DNA of 64,000 nt from Frigoribacterium sp. ACAM 257 (GCF_007954365.1 NZ_VOLO01000002.1:186001-250000); one strand, 5' to 3'. Shown: positions 8,212 to 17,634, counted from the stretch's first letter. Program-made: numbers and translations. The notes: generated from the sequence alone by a model not told the origin.

Positions 8212-8561
8212 GCGCCGGTTCCGCAGCAAAGGGGGACGTCGCATGCGTCGTCGGTGCAGGGCTCTCCGTCGTCGACGGCGAGCACGACGTCGACAAGGGC
8301 AGTGAGTGCCTTCGTGAGGTGAGCGTCAGCGATCTCGTAGCGGGTCGACCGACCCTCGGGAACGGCAACGACGATGCCGCAGCCGCGGAGGCACGAGAGG
8401 TGGTTCGACACGTTGGACCGCGTGAGATCGAGCTGCTCTGCCAGAGCGCCGGGGTAGCCGGGCTGGTTCAGGAGGTGCAGCAGGATGCGCGATCGTGTCG
8501 GATCGGCCATGGCGCGCCCGAGGCGGTTCATGACGTCGACGCGCGATGAAAGAGTCAGCAT
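8208..8561 (-). CDS. cmtR: ArsR/SmtB-family sensor, CmtR type (Cd/Pb)
   Basis: The protein has 117 residues. The recognition helix region NHLSCLRGCG places cysteines at 57 and 61, and a third lies at 102 (EPCTDDAC). These are exactly the numbered ligands of Mycobacterium tuberculosis CmtR (Cys57, Cys61, Cys102), which releases DNA on Cd(II) or Pb(II). Additional tail cysteines (Cys107, Cys112, Cys113) are present. It is first in a two-gene operon with the CDF-like exporter, so it most likely represses that exporter. Confidence 0.9.
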   Translation of the reverse strand: MLTLSSRVDVMNRLGRAMADPTRSRILLHLLNQPGYPGALAEQLDLTRSNVSNHLSCLRGCGIVVAVPEGRSTRYEIADAHLTKALTALVDVVLAVDDGEPCTDDACDVPLCCGTGA

Positions 8562-8600
8562 GCACTGACTCTACAGTCGACGCTGACTTGACGCGACTGG

Positions 8601-9602
8601 CTAATTGGGCTCGGGTCTAGATGCCGCCGGTTCGATTCGCCCGGCCGAGCTCGGGACAAGACGAGGGACGAGTCGGACGAAGATCACCATGCCGATGAGC
8701 TCGACGAGCGTCTGGGTCACGACGACGACTGGAGTGAGCGACAGGGACGCCGGCAGGGCCAGCGCCAGCGGGAGGACCACGAGGGAGTTCCTGGTCGCGC
8801 CGCTGAACACCAGAGCACGGGTCGCTGGCACGTCAAGGCGGAAGATGCGGCCGGCGCCGATGCCGAGCGCTGCCATGGCGACGAGGAACGCGGCGTAGAT
8901 CGGCACCAGCACCAGCAGCTGGCCCAGGGCGTCTCCGATGGCGCCGGCTTGTGAGGCCACGACGGTGAACAGGGTCGCCATCATCAGCAGGACCATCAGG
9001 CCCAGCATCGTCCGCTCGATCCCGACACCGGAGCGGTGTCGCCGGGCGAGGGCCTGCGCGAGGGCGGCCGCGGTGAGCGGGACGACGATCAGGAGGAGGA
9101 AGGCCCGGGCAAAGGGACCGACCTCGACCACGGCGACGCCCTTGAGGCCGATGAACAACAGCAGGTACAGCGGCAGGAGCAGGATCTGCGCCAGCATCAG
9201 CAGCGGTGCCGCAGCGAGGAGCCGTTCTGACGCGCCGCCGGCCAGGCCGGCGAACACGATCACGTAGTCGATGCACGGGGTCAGCAGCACCAGCAGCACC
9301 CCGAACAGCAGCGCCGGCTCGACCGCGACGAACCGGGACAGCCCGTACGCGACGAGCGGGACGACGACGAAGTTCAGCACCCCGACCGCGGCGAGGAACC
9401 GCCCGTCTCGGAGGGACTTCCCGATCGCGGCGAACGGCACCCCGAGGAACGTCGCGAACAGCAGCAGCGCGAGCACAGGCTCGATCGCTCCCTCCAGGTG
9501 GTGCGCCCCCGGCACGGTGATACCGACGACGCCGGCAGCCAGGATCGCCGCCAGGTAGAGGCCGATCTGCCGGTGTTCGAGCCAGGAGACGACCGCGTTC
9601 AC
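8601..9602 (-). CDS. ACR3/BASS-family arsenite-type permease
   Basis: The protein has 333 residues and about ten hydrophobic segments. The signature TPCIDYVIVFAGLAGG carries the membrane cysteine that ACR3 arsenite permeases require; the later segment FSGATRNSLVVLPLALALP fits the second half of the bile acid:sodium symporter/ACR3 fold. It probably exports As(III) or Sb(III). The start is GTG 9602 with a weak ribosome site. It diverges from a MerR-family gene, not an ArsR, so its inducer may differ from that of the main ars cluster. A bile-acid-symporter-like role with another substrate remains possible. Confidence 0.8.
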   Translation of the reverse strand: MNAVVSWLEHRQIGLYLAAILAAGVVGITVPGAHHLEGAIEPVLALLLFATFLGVPFAAIGKSLRDGRFLAAVGVLNFVVVPLVAYGLSRFVAVEPALLFGVLLVLLTPCIDYVIVFAGLAGGASERLLAAAPLLMLAQILLLPLYLLLFIGLKGVAVVEVGPFARAFLLLIVVPLTAAALAQALARRHRSGVGIERTMLGLMVLLMMATLFTVVASQAGAIGDALGQLLVLVPIYAAFLVAMAALGIGAGRIFRLDVPATRALVFSGATRNSLVVLPLALALPASLSLTPVVVVTQTLVELIGMVIFVRLVPRLVPSSAGRIEPAASRPEPN

Positions 9603-9657
9603 GGCAGGACTGGTGTGGAGGAGGAGGGCACGTCAGTGACCGTAGAGGTTCGAGCCA

Positions 9658-9670
9658 CTTGAAGGTCAAG
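9658..9670. promoter_or_regulatory. Short dyad between the ACR3-like and MerR genes
   Basis: CTTGA-AGG-TCAAG is a perfect 5-bp-arm dyad 28 bases before the MerR-family ATG, in the 95-base divergent spacer. MerR regulators bind dyads inside long-spacer promoters; this is the best candidate, but the arms are short. Confidence 0.35.
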
Positions 9671-9697
9671 CGGCGCCGGCGGCTCTAGGGTCGCGGT

Positions 9698-10099
9698 ATG
9701 CGAATCTCCGAGGTCAGCAAGCGCAGCGGCGTCCCCGCCACGGCGCTCCGCTATTACGAGTCCATCGGGCTCTTGACTGCTGCCAGGACCTCGAACGGGT
9801 ACCGGGATTACAGCCCGGACGTTCTCAGTCGGCTCGACCTGATCGAGGCCAGCAAAGAACTCGGGCTGCCTCTTGATCAGATAGGCGCGCACCTCAGCAC
9901 CATGGAGTCGACGTCCTGCACCGATGTACGCGAAGCCCTGCGGCCGCTCCTGGGCGAGCAGGTGCGGCAGATCGAGGAGAAGCAGGCCCGCCTCGACCGG
10001 CTCCGGTCGCGTCTCTCGCGCGCCGAGCACGACCTAGCCGAGTGCCCTGACCGGTCTGAGCGATGCTCCACCGAATGCGTTCTCCGCGGTAGCAGGTGA
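9698..10099 (+). CDS. MerR-family metal-responsive regulator
   Basis: The protein has 133 residues. The N-terminal winged helix begins MRISEVSKRSGVPATALRYYESIGLL, shown here in part as the MerR hallmark ALRYYE; a dimerisation coiled coil (about residues 80-115) and a cysteine-bearing C-terminus follow. Cysteines lie at 74, 116, 123 and 127, similar in layout to ZntR-type sensors. It is divergent from the ACR3-like permease and likely activates it on metal or metalloid binding. The exact inducer cannot be read from the sequence. Confidence 0.85.
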   Translation: MRISEVSKRSGVPATALRYYESIGLLTAARTSNGYRDYSPDVLSRLDLIEASKELGLPLDQIGAHLSTMESTSCTDVREALRPLLGEQVRQIEEKQARLDRLRSRLSRAEHDLAECPDRSERCSTECVLRGSR

Positions 10100-10169
10100 T
10101 CGGGGGCTCCCGCAGTGGTGTGTGGGCGCAAGACGAATGCGGAGGTGGCCCCTTGGCGACAGGCAGATG

Positions 10170-10532
10170 TCAGTCGCGCAAGGAGGTCGAGCTTAGGAGC
10201 CCTGCAAGGGAGTCGAGCGCGCCAGGAATCAAAGAGAAGTACGCCCAGGTGCCGCGCTTCTCACGATGGAGCATGCCCGCGTCGACAAGAACCTTGAGAT
10301 GGTGCGAGACGGTGGGTTGGGAAAGGCCGAGTGGCTCCGTCAAGTCGCACACGCACGCTTCCGCGCCGGGTTGAGATGCCACCATCGAGAGCAGTCTGAG
10401 CCGCGCCGGGTCAGCGACAGCTTTCAGGGCCTTCGCCAGTACTGCCGCGCTTTCTGTATCCATGGCGCCGCCCGTCACGGGAGTGCAGCAGGCAGTCATG
10501 TCCGTGAGGGTCGAGGGCTCGGCGATGGTCAT
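10170..10532 (-). CDS. arsR: ArsR-family arsenite-responsive repressor
   Basis: The protein has 120 residues. An N-terminal Cys15-Cys16 pair matches the position of the Cys15-Cys16 ligands of Corynebacterium glutamicum ArsR, and EACVCDL adds Cys60 and Cys62 near the DNA-binding domain, where the third As(III) ligand would come. The winged-helix recognition segment is LSQPTVSHHLKVL. It is divergent from the FAD/NAD oxidoreductase gene at 10590, and the spacer holds a dyad of the type repeated through this cluster. It is the best candidate for the master repressor of the ars genes. Confidence 0.92.
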   Translation of the reverse strand: MTIAEPSTLTDMTACCTPVTGGAMDTESAAVLAKALKAVADPARLRLLSMVASQPGAEACVCDLTEPLGLSQPTVSHHLKVLVDAGMLHREKRGTWAYFSLIPGALDSLAGLLSSTSLRD

Positions 10533-10551
10533 GTGAACAGTCTGCCACGCG

Positions 10552-10569
10552 CATTGACATGCGTCGATG
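10552..10569. promoter_or_regulatory. Candidate ArsR operator 1 (CATTGAC-N4-GTCGATG)
   Basis: An 18-bp dyad (one arm mismatch) lies in the 57-base spacer between divergent arsR and the FAD/NAD oxidoreductase gene. The same half-sites recur at 13046, 14579 and 14615, always ahead of an ars gene, which supports a shared regulator. Confidence 0.6.
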
Positions 10570-10589
10570 TCTCAGACCACAGTGGCGAC

Positions 10590-11978
10590 ATGACTCATCT
10601 CCTCGCGATCGGCGGGAGCGACGCCGGCATCGCCGCAGCGCTCCGCGCCCGCGAACTGGACCCCTCGGCCGATGTGACGGTCATGCTCGCCGACTCCTAC
10701 CCGAACTACTCCATCTGCGGCATCCCCTACTGGATCTCCGGAGACGTCGCTGCCGAGAGCGACCTGGCCCATCGCACCGGGAGTGATCTCGAGGCCGCGG
10801 GGATCCGACTCCTTACCGACACTCGAGCCGTTGCCATCGACGTCGACGGACGCCGGGTGGAGACCGTTCACGCGGCATCTGGCGCAAGCAGTCACGTCAG
10901 CTACGACGAGGTGCTCATCGGAACAGGGGCGCATCCGGTCCGGCCCGACGGCATCCCAGTCGGCGAGCCCGGCGTCTTGCCCCTCCACACGATGGCCGAC
11001 GCCGAAGCCGTCCACGAGGCTGTTGCAGCACTGGCTGCTGGGGCACGGGTCGCCGTCATCGGGGCCGGGTACATCGGCCTGGAGATGTGCGAGGCACTCA
11101 TCGCCCGAGGCCTCGACGTCACACTCGTCCAGCGTGGACCCGAGGTGCTCAGCACCCTCGACCCCGAGCTCGGCGCCCTCATCACTGGTGAGGCCCGCGC
11201 CCACGGGGTGGCGGTCGCAACGGGAACGACCGTCACCAGCCTCACGCCCGACCGAGGAGGCACCTGGCTCGTCCACGCGTCCGGCCCTGACTCATCCACG
11301 AACCTCCTGGACGCGCCCTTCTCGCTCGTCATCGTGTGCCTCGGCGTCGCACCGAGCACCGAGCTGGCGGTGAGCGCGGGGGCCGAGCTCGGCAGCCACG
11401 GTGCGGTCGCGGTCGATGACCGGATGCGCACCGGCGTGCCGCATGTCTGGGCTGCGGGCGACTGCGTCGTCACGCACCATCGTCTCCTGGGTCTCACGTG
11501 GCTGCCCCTTGGTACGACCGCCCACAAACAGGGCCGAGTCGCCGGCGAGAACATGCTCGGAGGTGACCGCCGCTACGCCGGCTCCGTCGGTACGCAAGTC
11601 GTCAAGGTCTTCGACCTCGTCGCCGCCCGGACAGGCCTTCGCGACCGCGACGCCGCCGACCTGCCCGGCACCACGCCCCTGTCGAGCATCACCATCGCTG
11701 ACGACCACAAGGCCTACTACCCCGGTGCGGTGCCGCTCAGCATCGGCGTCACGGGCGACACCGCGACCGGACGTCTGCTCGGAGCCCAGATCGTCGGGCA
11801 CCGGAGCGCAGAAGTCGCGAAACGCATCGACGTCTTCGCCGCCGCGCTGCACGCCGGTTCCACCCTCGACGAGGTCAGCGACCTCGACCTCAGCTACACG
11901 CCACCGCTCGGATCGCCGTGGGACGCCGTCCAGGTCGCTGCCCAGGCATGGGAGCGAGAGCGACGAGAGCGCGCGTGA
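10590..11978 (+). CDS. FAD/NAD(P)-dependent disulfide oxidoreductase, CoA-disulfide-reductase-like
   Basis: The protein has 462 residues. The N-terminal FAD motif is degenerate at the first position (AIGGSDAGIAAAL). The single active-site cysteine lies in NYSICGIPYWISG, as in CoA-disulfide reductase/NADH oxidase proteins. The NAD(P) motif VIGAGYIGLEM is near residue 155, the second FAD segment VWAAGDC near residue 288, and the C-terminal dimerisation domain completes the usual length. It is first in the ars plus-strand operon, behind candidate operator 1. It may use a low-molecular-weight thiol or reduce an arsenic-thiol adduct; its substrate is unknown. The downstream monooxygenase overlaps its stop (GTGA). 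Confidence 0.88.
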   Translation: MTHLLAIGGSDAGIAAALRARELDPSADVTVMLADSYPNYSICGIPYWISGDVAAESDLAHRTGSDLEAAGIRLLTDTRAVAIDVDGRRVETVHAASGASSHVSYDEVLIGTGAHPVRPDGIPVGEPGVLPLHTMADAEAVHEAVAALAAGARVAVIGAGYIGLEMCEALIARGLDVTLVQRGPEVLSTLDPELGALITGEARAHGVAVATGTTVTSLTPDRGGTWLVHASGPDSSTNLLDAPFSLVIVCLGVAPSTELAVSAGAELGSHGAVAVDDRMRTGVPHVWAAGDCVVTHHRLLGLTWLPLGTTAHKQGRVAGENMLGGDRRYAGSVGTQVVKVFDLVAARTGLRDRDAADLPGTTPLSSITIADDHKAYYPGAVPLSIGVTGDTATGRLLGAQIVGHRSAEVAKRIDVFAAALHAGSTLDEVSDLDLSYTPPLGSPWDAVQVAAQAWERERRERA

Positions 11979-13066
11979 CCGACCCCGACGTGGTGATCGT
12001 CGGGGCAGGGCAGTCCGGCCTCGCGCTCGGCCACTTCCTCGCGCGCCTGCGAGGCGACGTCGATCGGGGTCGGCGCCAGAGCGCCCCGACGTTCGCCCTG
12101 CTCGATGAGCGGGACGAGCCAGGAGGCGCATGGCCCGACGGCTGGGACAGCCTCCGCCTGTTCTCACCAGCCTCGATGAGCTCCTTGCCCGGATGGCCCA
12201 TGCCGCCCTCGACGGACCAGGGAACCCCCTCCGCTTCACACGTCGCCGCATACCTGGCTGCCTACGAGGCACGCTACGACCTGCCCGTCCACCGACCTGA
12301 GCACGTGCTGACCGTCGCGCGGAGCGGAGAGGGGTTCCTCGTCACCACTGACCTCCGCCAGCTGACGTCTCGCATCGTCGTGATGGCGGGCGGGACGTGG
12401 GGGCGCCCCTTCGTGCCCGTGCTGCCTGGGATCGAGGCGTTTGCAGGGCGTCAGCTGCACGCGTCCGGCTACCGCAACCCGGATGATCTCGTCGGGCAGA
12501 AGGTCCTGGTCGTCGGAGCCGGCAACAGCGCAGCCCAGATCGCGGCCGATCTCGCCCCCACGACTGACACGACCTGGGTGACCAGAGAGCCGCCTCGGTA
12601 CCTGCCCGACGACGTCGACGGTCGGGCGCTCTTCCAGCTCGCCACCCAGCACGTCGCCGGCGCCGGCCGCGGAGTCGGAGCTCTCGGAGACATCGTCGTC
12701 ACCCCACCGGTGCACGCCACCCGCGCCGCAGGACTACTCAAGGCCCGACGCCTCTTCGAGCAGTTCACGGAAGACGGCGTCATCTGGTCTGGCGGAGACG
12801 CCGAGCACTTCGATGCCGTCATCTGGTGCACCGGCTTCCACCCGGACCTCCGACCCGTCCTCGGCCTGACAGCAGGCCACGAAGCAGAAGCCCCAGCGAC
12901 GACCGACGAGCTGCCCACCGAGTCGGCCGACGTCCCGGGACTGTTCTTCCTCGGCTACGGGGACTGGTGCGGCACAGCATCGGCGACCCTTGTCGGAGTC
13001 GGTGCACCAGCACGGGCGACTGCTCGTCGCATCGACGAATTGCTACATCGACACGCATCAATGTAG
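11975..13066 (+). CDS. arsO: ArsO-like flavin-containing monooxygenase
   Basis: The protein has 363 residues. The FAD motif [13 protein letters not shown] is at the N-terminus, an NADPH motif [12 protein letters not shown] is near residue 180, and FWIG-like C-terminal segments such as [11 protein letters not shown] follow. Proteins of this type are common in ars operons as ArsO; their chemistry on arsenicals is not settled. The start is GTG 11975, which overlaps the previous stop as GTGA and places the FAD motif at the usual distance from the N-terminus. A dyad of the ars type sits at its end (13046-13063), ahead of arsB. Confidence 0.85.
   Translation: MTDPDVVIVGAGQSGLALGHFLARLRGDVDRGRRQSAPTFALLDERDEPGGAWPDGWDSLRLFSPASMSSLPGWPMPPSTDQGTPSASHVAAYLAAYEARYDLPVHRPEHVLTVARSGEGFLVTTDLRQLTSRIVVMAGGTWGRPFVPVLPGIEAFAGRQLHASGYRNPDDLVGQKVLVVGAGNSAAQIAADLAPTTDTTWVTREPPRYLPDDVDGRALFQLATQHVAGAGRGVGALGDIVVTPPVHATRAAGLLKARRLFEQFTEDGVIWSGGDAEHFDAVIWCTGFHPDLRPVLGLTAGHEAEAPATTDELPTESADVPGLFFLGYGDWCGTASATLVGVGAPARATARRIDELLHRHASM
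13046..13063. promoter_or_regulatory. Candidate ArsR operator 2 (CATCGAC-N4-ATCAATG)
   Basis: This 18-bp imperfect dyad ends one base before the arsO stop codon and about 75 bases before the arsB start. It matches the half-site pattern of operator 1. Confidence 0.5.
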
Positions 13067-13083
13067 CGTCGATCATTGACGCT
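13065..13083. promoter_or_regulatory. Second dyad ahead of arsB (AGCGTC-N7-GACGCT)
   Basis: Perfect 6-bp arms lie directly after operator 2. The centre GATCATTGAC again contains an ATTGAC half-site, so the two dyads may form a tandem operator for an internal arsB promoter. Confidence 0.4.
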
Positions 13084-13137
13084 GATCTATCTGATGCGTC
13101 TTCCCGCACCCCGCCTGCCCGAGGAGCCCCCCCTGCC

Positions 13138-14568
13138 ATGACCGTGGTCGCCATCTTGATCTTCCTCGCCACACTCACCTTGGTGATCTGGCAACCGAAG
13201 GGGCTCGGCATCGGCTGGTCCGCCCTCGGCGGCGCGGTCCTCGCGCTCGTGACCACCGTCGTCAGCATCTCGGACATCCCGACGGTGTGGAGCATCGTCT
13301 GGAACGCCACCTTCGCCTTCGTGGCGATCGTGATCATCTCCCTGATCCTCGACGAGTCCGGCTTCTTCGAATGGGCAGCGCTCCACGTAGCCCGATGGGG
13401 CCGAGGCAACGGACGTCTGCTCTTCACCCTGATCGTCTTGCTCGGCGCCGTCATCGCTGCGGTCTTCGCCAACGACGGAGCCGCCCTCATCCTGACGCCG
13501 ATCGTCATCCAGATGCTGCTGGCCTTGAAGTTCCCCGCCAAGGCCTCACTGGCGTTCGTCATCGCCTGCGGGTTCATCGCTGACGCGGGGAGCCTTCCCT
13601 TGGTGGTGTCGAACCTCGTCAACATCGTCACGGCCGACTTCTTCGACATCGGCTTCGCGCGGTACGCCGCCGTCATGGTGCCGGTCGGCATCGTCTCCGT
13701 CGCCGCGAGCCTCGGCGTCCTGCTGCTGTTCTTCCGCAAAGCCATCCCGCGCCGCTACGACGTCTCCGTCCTCGCCGCACCGCGCTCGGCCGTGCGCGAC
13801 CGAGTCACGTTCAAGACCGGTTGGATCGTCCTCGCAGTCCTCCTCGTCGGCTACTTCGCAGCCGAGCCCCTCCACATCCCCCTCTCCGCCGTGGCAGGGC
13901 TCGGCGCGGTCGTGCTCATGCTCGTCGCCTCACGACAGCCCGCGTTCCTGTTCCGCTCCACGCGCGAAGTCGCCGTGCCGGTCGGTGCTCGCGTCGGCGG
14001 TAGCGGGATGGACGTCGCGGCAGCTGGCGACGAAGGCTCGCCCCGTGACACCAGCTCCGCGGGAGATGCGCGTCCGCAGCGCATCTCCGTGCCGAAGATC
14101 CTCAAGGAAGCCCCCTGGCAGATCGTATTGTTCTCGATCGGCATGTACCTCGTCGTCTACGGCCTGCGAAACCAGGGGCTCACAGACCAGCTCGCCGGCG
14201 TCTTCTCCGGCATCAGCGACAACGGAGTCCTCGTCACGGCCCTCGGCGTCGGAGTCATCGTTGCGGTCCTCGCATCCCTGATGAACAACATGCCCACGGT
14301 GCTCATCGCCGCCCTCGCGATCGGCTCCGCCGGAGCGACCGGCCTCACCCAGGAGGCCATGATCTACGCCAACGTCATCGGCTCTGACCTCGGCCCGAAG
14401 ATCACCCCCATCGGCTCCCTCGCGACCTTGCTCTGGCTGCACGTCCTCGACCGCAAGGGCATCCACATCGGTTGGGGCCAGTACTTCCGCACCGGCATCG
14501 TCCTGACGATCCCCGTCCTCCTCATCACGCTGGTGGCGCTGGCCGGCTGGCTCATGGTCATCGGCTGA
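13138..14568 (+). CDS. arsB: ArsB-type arsenite efflux permease
   Basis: The protein has 476 residues with 11-12 hydrophobic segments, in the ArsB/NhaD ion transporter superfamily. Typical segments are [14 protein letters not shown] near residue 105 and [10 protein letters not shown] near residue 385, plus the [19 protein letters not shown] segment near the C-terminus. A hydrophilic insert of about 45 residues (around 270-315) joins the two halves. It extrudes arsenite using the proton motive force or an ArsA ATPase; no arsA is present here. The start ATG 13138 has GAGGAG 12-17 bases upstream. It is preceded by two dyads that may give it its own promoter. Confidence 0.93.
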   Translation: MTVVAILIFLATLTLVIWQPKGLGIGWSALGGAVLALVTTVVSISDIPTVWSIVWNATFAFVAIVIISLILDESGFFEWAALHVARWGRGNGRLLFTLIVLLGAVIAAVFANDGAALILTPIVIQMLLALKFPAKASLAFVIACGFIADAGSLPLVVSNLVNIVTADFFDIGFARYAAVMVPVGIVSVAASLGVLLLFFRKAIPRRYDVSVLAAPRSAVRDRVTFKTGWIVLAVLLVGYFAAEPLHIPLSAVAGLGAVVLMLVASRQPAFLFRSTREVAVPVGARVGGSGMDVAAAGDEGSPRDTSSAGDARPQRISVPKILKEAPWQIVLFSIGMYLVVYGLRNQGLTDQLAGVFSGISDNGVLVTALGVGVIVAVLASLMNNMPTVLIAALAIGSAGATGLTQEAMIYANVIGSDLGPKITPIGSLATLLWLHVLDRKGIHIGWGQYFRTGIVLTIPVLLITLVALAGWLMVIG

Positions 14569-14578
14569 CCGCCAGGGA

Positions 14579-14596
14579 CATTGACAGGCGTCGATA
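14579..14596. promoter_or_regulatory. Candidate ArsR operator 3 (CATTGAC-N4-GTCGATA)
   Basis: This 18-bp dyad is the first of two in the 74-base gap between arsB and the arsenate reductase gene, with half-sites as in operators 1 and 2. Confidence 0.55.
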
Positions 14597-14614
14597 CGCC
14601 TGCCACCATCAAGA

Positions 14615-14632
14615 CATCGACAAGCATCGATA
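14615..14632. promoter_or_regulatory. Candidate ArsR operator 4 (CATCGAC-N4-ATCGATA)
   Basis: This second dyad lies 36 bp (centre to centre) after operator 3 and overlaps the approach to the ribosome site AGAGGAG of the arsenate reductase gene. The paired sites suggest an additional, repressible promoter here. Confidence 0.55.
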
Positions 14633-14642
14633 GAGGAGACAC

Positions 14643-15314
14643 ATGACTGCGACCCCGTCCACCGCCGGGATGCCAGGTCTGGCTTACCCGGAAGAGTCCC
14701 TGCGTCGAGATGCTCGGGTCCTCACGACCCGATTTGACGGCATCTTCGCGGCCGAGACGGTCGAACGGTACGTCCTCGAGTCGTACACGGCGCTCCTGCG
14801 GACAGCGACCGTTAAGGCGCACCTGACGCAGAACGCAGTCCGCTTCGCCACCTCCCGGTTGACGGCCCTCGCCGAGGCGAAGGGCGCCCTCCCGGCGACC
14901 CGCCCCTCCGTGCTGTTCGTCTGTGAGCAGAACGCCGGCCGGTCCCAGATGGCCGCCGTCTTCGCCGAGATGCTCTCGGACGGCGCCGTGACCGTCCGCT
15001 CCGCAGGTTCTGCTCCGTCGAAGGAGCTCCACCCGATCGTTTTCGAAGCGATGGCAGAAACTGGCCTCGACCTCTCCGGCGCGTTCCCGAAGCCCCTCAC
15101 CGATGACGTCGTGCAGGCCGCCGACGTCGTCGTCACGATGGGCTGCGGCGACGCATGCCCCGTCTACCCCGGCAAGCGCTACCAGGACTGGTCCCTGGCC
15201 GACCCCGCAGACCTCCCGCTCGAAGGCGTCCGACAGGTCCGCGACGACATCCGCAACCGGGTCGAGGCGCTCCTGTCCGACCTCGGCGTCACCACGAAGG
15301 ACATCAACTCATGA
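14643..15314 (+). CDS. arsC: Arsenate reductase with N-terminal three-helix domain
   Basis: The protein has 223 residues. An all-helical N-terminal domain (about residues 15-85) precedes a low-molecular-weight phosphatase fold. The catalytic loop is CEQNAGRSQ, with the C-x5-R pattern and Glu in place of the more usual Val or His. The second redox pair lies in [15 protein letters not shown]. This three-cysteine layout is that of thioredoxin-coupled actinobacterial arsenate reductases, and a thioredoxin reductase gene overlaps its stop (ATGA), so arsenate reduction is probably thioredoxin driven. The helical extension is shared with the fusion at 18128. Confidence 0.92.
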   Translation: MTATPSTAGMPGLAYPEESLRRDARVLTTRFDGIFAAETVERYVLESYTALLRTATVKAHLTQNAVRFATSRLTALAEAKGALPATRPSVLFVCEQNAGRSQMAAVFAEMLSDGAVTVRSAGSAPSKELHPIVFEAMAETGLDLSGAFPKPLTDDVVQAADVVVTMGCGDACPVYPGKRYQDWSLADPADLPLEGVRQVRDDIRNRVEALLSDLGVTTKDINS

Positions 15315-16321
15315 CCACCGCAGTCGAAAACGTCGTCGTCGTCGGTTCAGGGCCGGCCGGGTACACAGCGGCCATCTACCTCGCCCGTGCGGGACTGTCG
15401 CCTGTCGTGCTGACCAGCTCCGTCGAGGCAGGAGGCGCCCTGGTGAACACCACCGAGGTCGAGAACTTCCCCGGCTTCCCCGACGGGATCATGGGCCCCG
15501 ACCTCATGGAGAACATGCGGGCCCAGGCGGAGCGCTTCGGGGCACGAATCGTCTACGACGACGCCACGGCCCTCGAGCTCACCACCGACGTCAAGACCAT
15601 CGAGACCGGCTCCGGAACGACATACCGGGCCCACGCTGTCGTGCTCGCGATGGGTTCCGCCTACCGCCAGCTCGACGTCGACGGGGAACAGCGCCTCACC
15701 GGGCACGGCGTCAGCTGGTGCGCGACCTGCGACGGCTTCTTCTTCCGAGGCAAGGACGTGGTCGTGGTCGGCGGAGGTGACAGCGCCCTCGAGGAGGCCA
15801 TGTTCCTGACGCGCTTCGCCTCCTCCGTCACCCTCGTCCACCGACGCGACGCCCTCCGGGCATCGAAGATCATGCAAGACCGCGCCCTGGCCAACGGGAA
15901 AATCACCGTGCGCTGGAGCAGCGACATCGCCGAAGTGCTCGGCGACACGACGATGACCGGAGTCACGCTCCGCGACACCCGCACCGGTGAGACGTCCACC
16001 CTCGAAGCGCAGGGTCTCTTCATCGCTATCGGACACGATCCCCGAAGCCAGCTCGTGACGGGCCAGGTCGGGGTCGACCCGAACGGCTACGTCCTCGTCG
16101 AGCACCCCACCACTCACACCGGCGTCGCCGGTGTCTTCGCCGCCGGCGACCTCGTCGACGACCGGTACCGGCAGGCCATCACTGCCGCGGGCCGTGGCTG
16201 CTCCGCCGCCGAAGACGCCGAGCACTACCTCGCCTCACACGGCCTCGCGACCTACGCGCAGGCCGAGACGGCGGCCCTCGACGCCGAGGCCGCCACCGCA
16301 CTGGAAGGAGCGCACGCATGA
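15311..16321 (+). CDS. trxB: Thioredoxin reductase
   Basis: The protein has 336 residues. It shows the FAD motif [19 protein letters not shown], the redox site [10 protein letters not shown] near residue 137, the NADPH motif [15 protein letters not shown] and the C-terminal FAD segment [10 protein letters not shown]. It transfers electrons from NADPH to thioredoxin. Its start overlaps arsC and its stop overlaps the next flavoprotein gene (both ATGA), so it is a dedicated copy for arsenate reduction. No thioredoxin gene lies next to it, so the carrier must come from elsewhere, or another protein replaces it. Confidence 0.95.
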   Translation: MTTAVENVVVVGSGPAGYTAAIYLARAGLSPVVLTSSVEAGGALVNTTEVENFPGFPDGIMGPDLMENMRAQAERFGARIVYDDATALELTTDVKTIETGSGTTYRAHAVVLAMGSAYRQLDVDGEQRLTGHGVSWCATCDGFFFRGKDVVVVGGGDSALEEAMFLTRFASSVTLVHRRDALRASKIMQDRALANGKITVRWSSDIAEVLGDTTMTGVTLRDTRTGETSTLEAQGLFIAIGHDPRSQLVTGQVGVDPNGYVLVEHPTTHTGVAGVFAAGDLVDDRYRQAITAAGRGCSAAEDAEHYLASHGLATYAQAETAALDAEAATALEGAHA

Positions 16322-17634
16322 GCATCGCCACCTTGACCGTCCCCCCGCGCCGCAACGAGGCACGCCTCGACGGACTCCCCGTCGCCGTCATCGGCGCCGG
16401 TCCCGTGGGCCTGGCCGCTGCCGCCGAGCTCCTCGAACGGGGCCTCGACGTCGTCGTCCTCGAAGCCGGTGCCAGCGCCGCGACCTCCGTGCGCGCCTGG
16501 GGACACACACGACTGTTCTCCCCGTGGGAGTGGATCACCGACCCCGCAGCGGAGCGCCTCCTGACGAAGACCGGATGGGCCGCCCCTGACGCTGACATCC
16601 TCCCCACGGGCCACGACCTCGTCGAGCAGTACCTTGCACCCCTCGCCGCCACCCCCGAGCTGTCTGCTCTGATCCGGTACGGCCACCGCGTGGAAGCCGT
16701 GAGCCGCCAGGGCATGGACCGCACCCGCTCCACCGGCCGTGCCGCGACTCCCTTCGTGCTGCGCCTCTCGACGGGGGACGAACTCCTCGCCCGCGCCGTC
16801 ATCGACACGTCCGGCACGTACGACTCGCCCAACGGACTCATCGCCAGCGGCCTGAAGCCTCGTGACGCCGACGCTGTCGCGCCGTTCCTCAGCCACGCGT
16901 TGCCCGACGTCCTCGGCGCAGAGCGCGAACGATTCGCTGGCAGGCACACCCTCGTCGTCGGTGCGGGCCACTCGGCTGCGAACACCCTCCTGCGCCTGGC
17001 GGACCTCGCTCGTGACGAGCCCGGGACGACGATTAGCTGGGCGATCCGCTCCGACAGCCCCGTCCGGGTCTTCGGCTCCGACGCCGACGAACTCGAAGGA
17101 CGCGCCGAGCTCGGCTCCGGCGTCCACGACCTCGTTCGCCAGGGCACGATCGCGCTCATCGACACCTTCGAGATCGACGATGTCGCTCTCGCCCCGGGCG
17201 GTGCCGGTGTGCGCGTCTCCGGACGGCGAGCAGGCACGCCCAGCATCGTCGACGCGGACATCGTCGTGCAGGCGACCGGGTTCCGGCCCGACCTCGATCC
17301 CCTTCGAGAGATCCGCCTCTCCCTGGACGAGATCGTCGAGGCGCCCCGCCTGCTCGCCCCGCTGATCGACCCGAATGTGCACAGCTGCGGCACTGTCGAG
17401 CCGCACGGCATCGCCGAGCTGACCCACCCGGAGCCTGCGTTCTACGTCGCCGGGATGAAGAGCTACGGGCGGGCGCCGACGTTCCTGCTCCGCACCGGCT
17501 ACGAACAGGTCCGCTCCATCGCCGCAGAACTTGCCGGCGACCACGAAGCGGCCCGCCGCATCGAGCTCGTCCTGCCCGCCACCGGCGTGTGCTCCACGAG
17601 CGACCTCGGAACCGGCGGCAGCTGCTGCAGCTGA
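16318..17634 (+). CDS. FAD-dependent oxidoreductase of ars operons, cysteine-tailed
   Basis: The protein has 438 residues. It has two dinucleotide motifs, [15 protein letters not shown] near residue 22 and [12 protein letters not shown] near residue 216, in a flavin monooxygenase-like layout. It is related in organisation to the ArsO-like protein at 11975 but longer. The last residues are GGSCCS, preceded by GVCSTSD, a cysteine cluster that could bind As(III) or serve redox relay. It is the last gene of the arsC-trxB operon, followed by a strong hairpin at 17726. Substrate unknown; a role on arsenite or organoarsenicals is inferred from context. Confidence 0.82.
   Translation: MSIATLTVPPRRNEARLDGLPVAVIGAGPVGLAAAAELLERGLDVVVLEAGASAATSVRAWGHTRLFSPWEWITDPAAERLLTKTGWAAPDADILPTGHDLVEQYLAPLAATPELSALIRYGHRVEAVSRQGMDRTRSTGRAATPFVLRLSTGDELLARAVIDTSGTYDSPNGLIASGLKPRDADAVAPFLSHALPDVLGAERERFAGRHTLVVGAGHSAANTLLRLADLARDEPGTTISWAIRSDSPVRVFGSDADELEGRAELGSGVHDLVRQGTIALIDTFEIDDVALAPGGAGVRVSGRRAGTPSIVDADIVVQATGFRPDLDPLREIRLSLDEIVEAPRLLAPLIDPNVHSCGTVEPHGIAELTHPEPAFYVAGMKSYGRAPTFLLRTGYEQVRSIAAELAGDHEAARRIELVLPATGVCSTSDLGTGGSCCS

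Noticed and set aside
8562-8600. A CmtR operator upstream of the CmtR-like gene
   Set aside because: Only a 4-bp-arm dyad (GACT-N4-AGTC) is visible, too weak to list.
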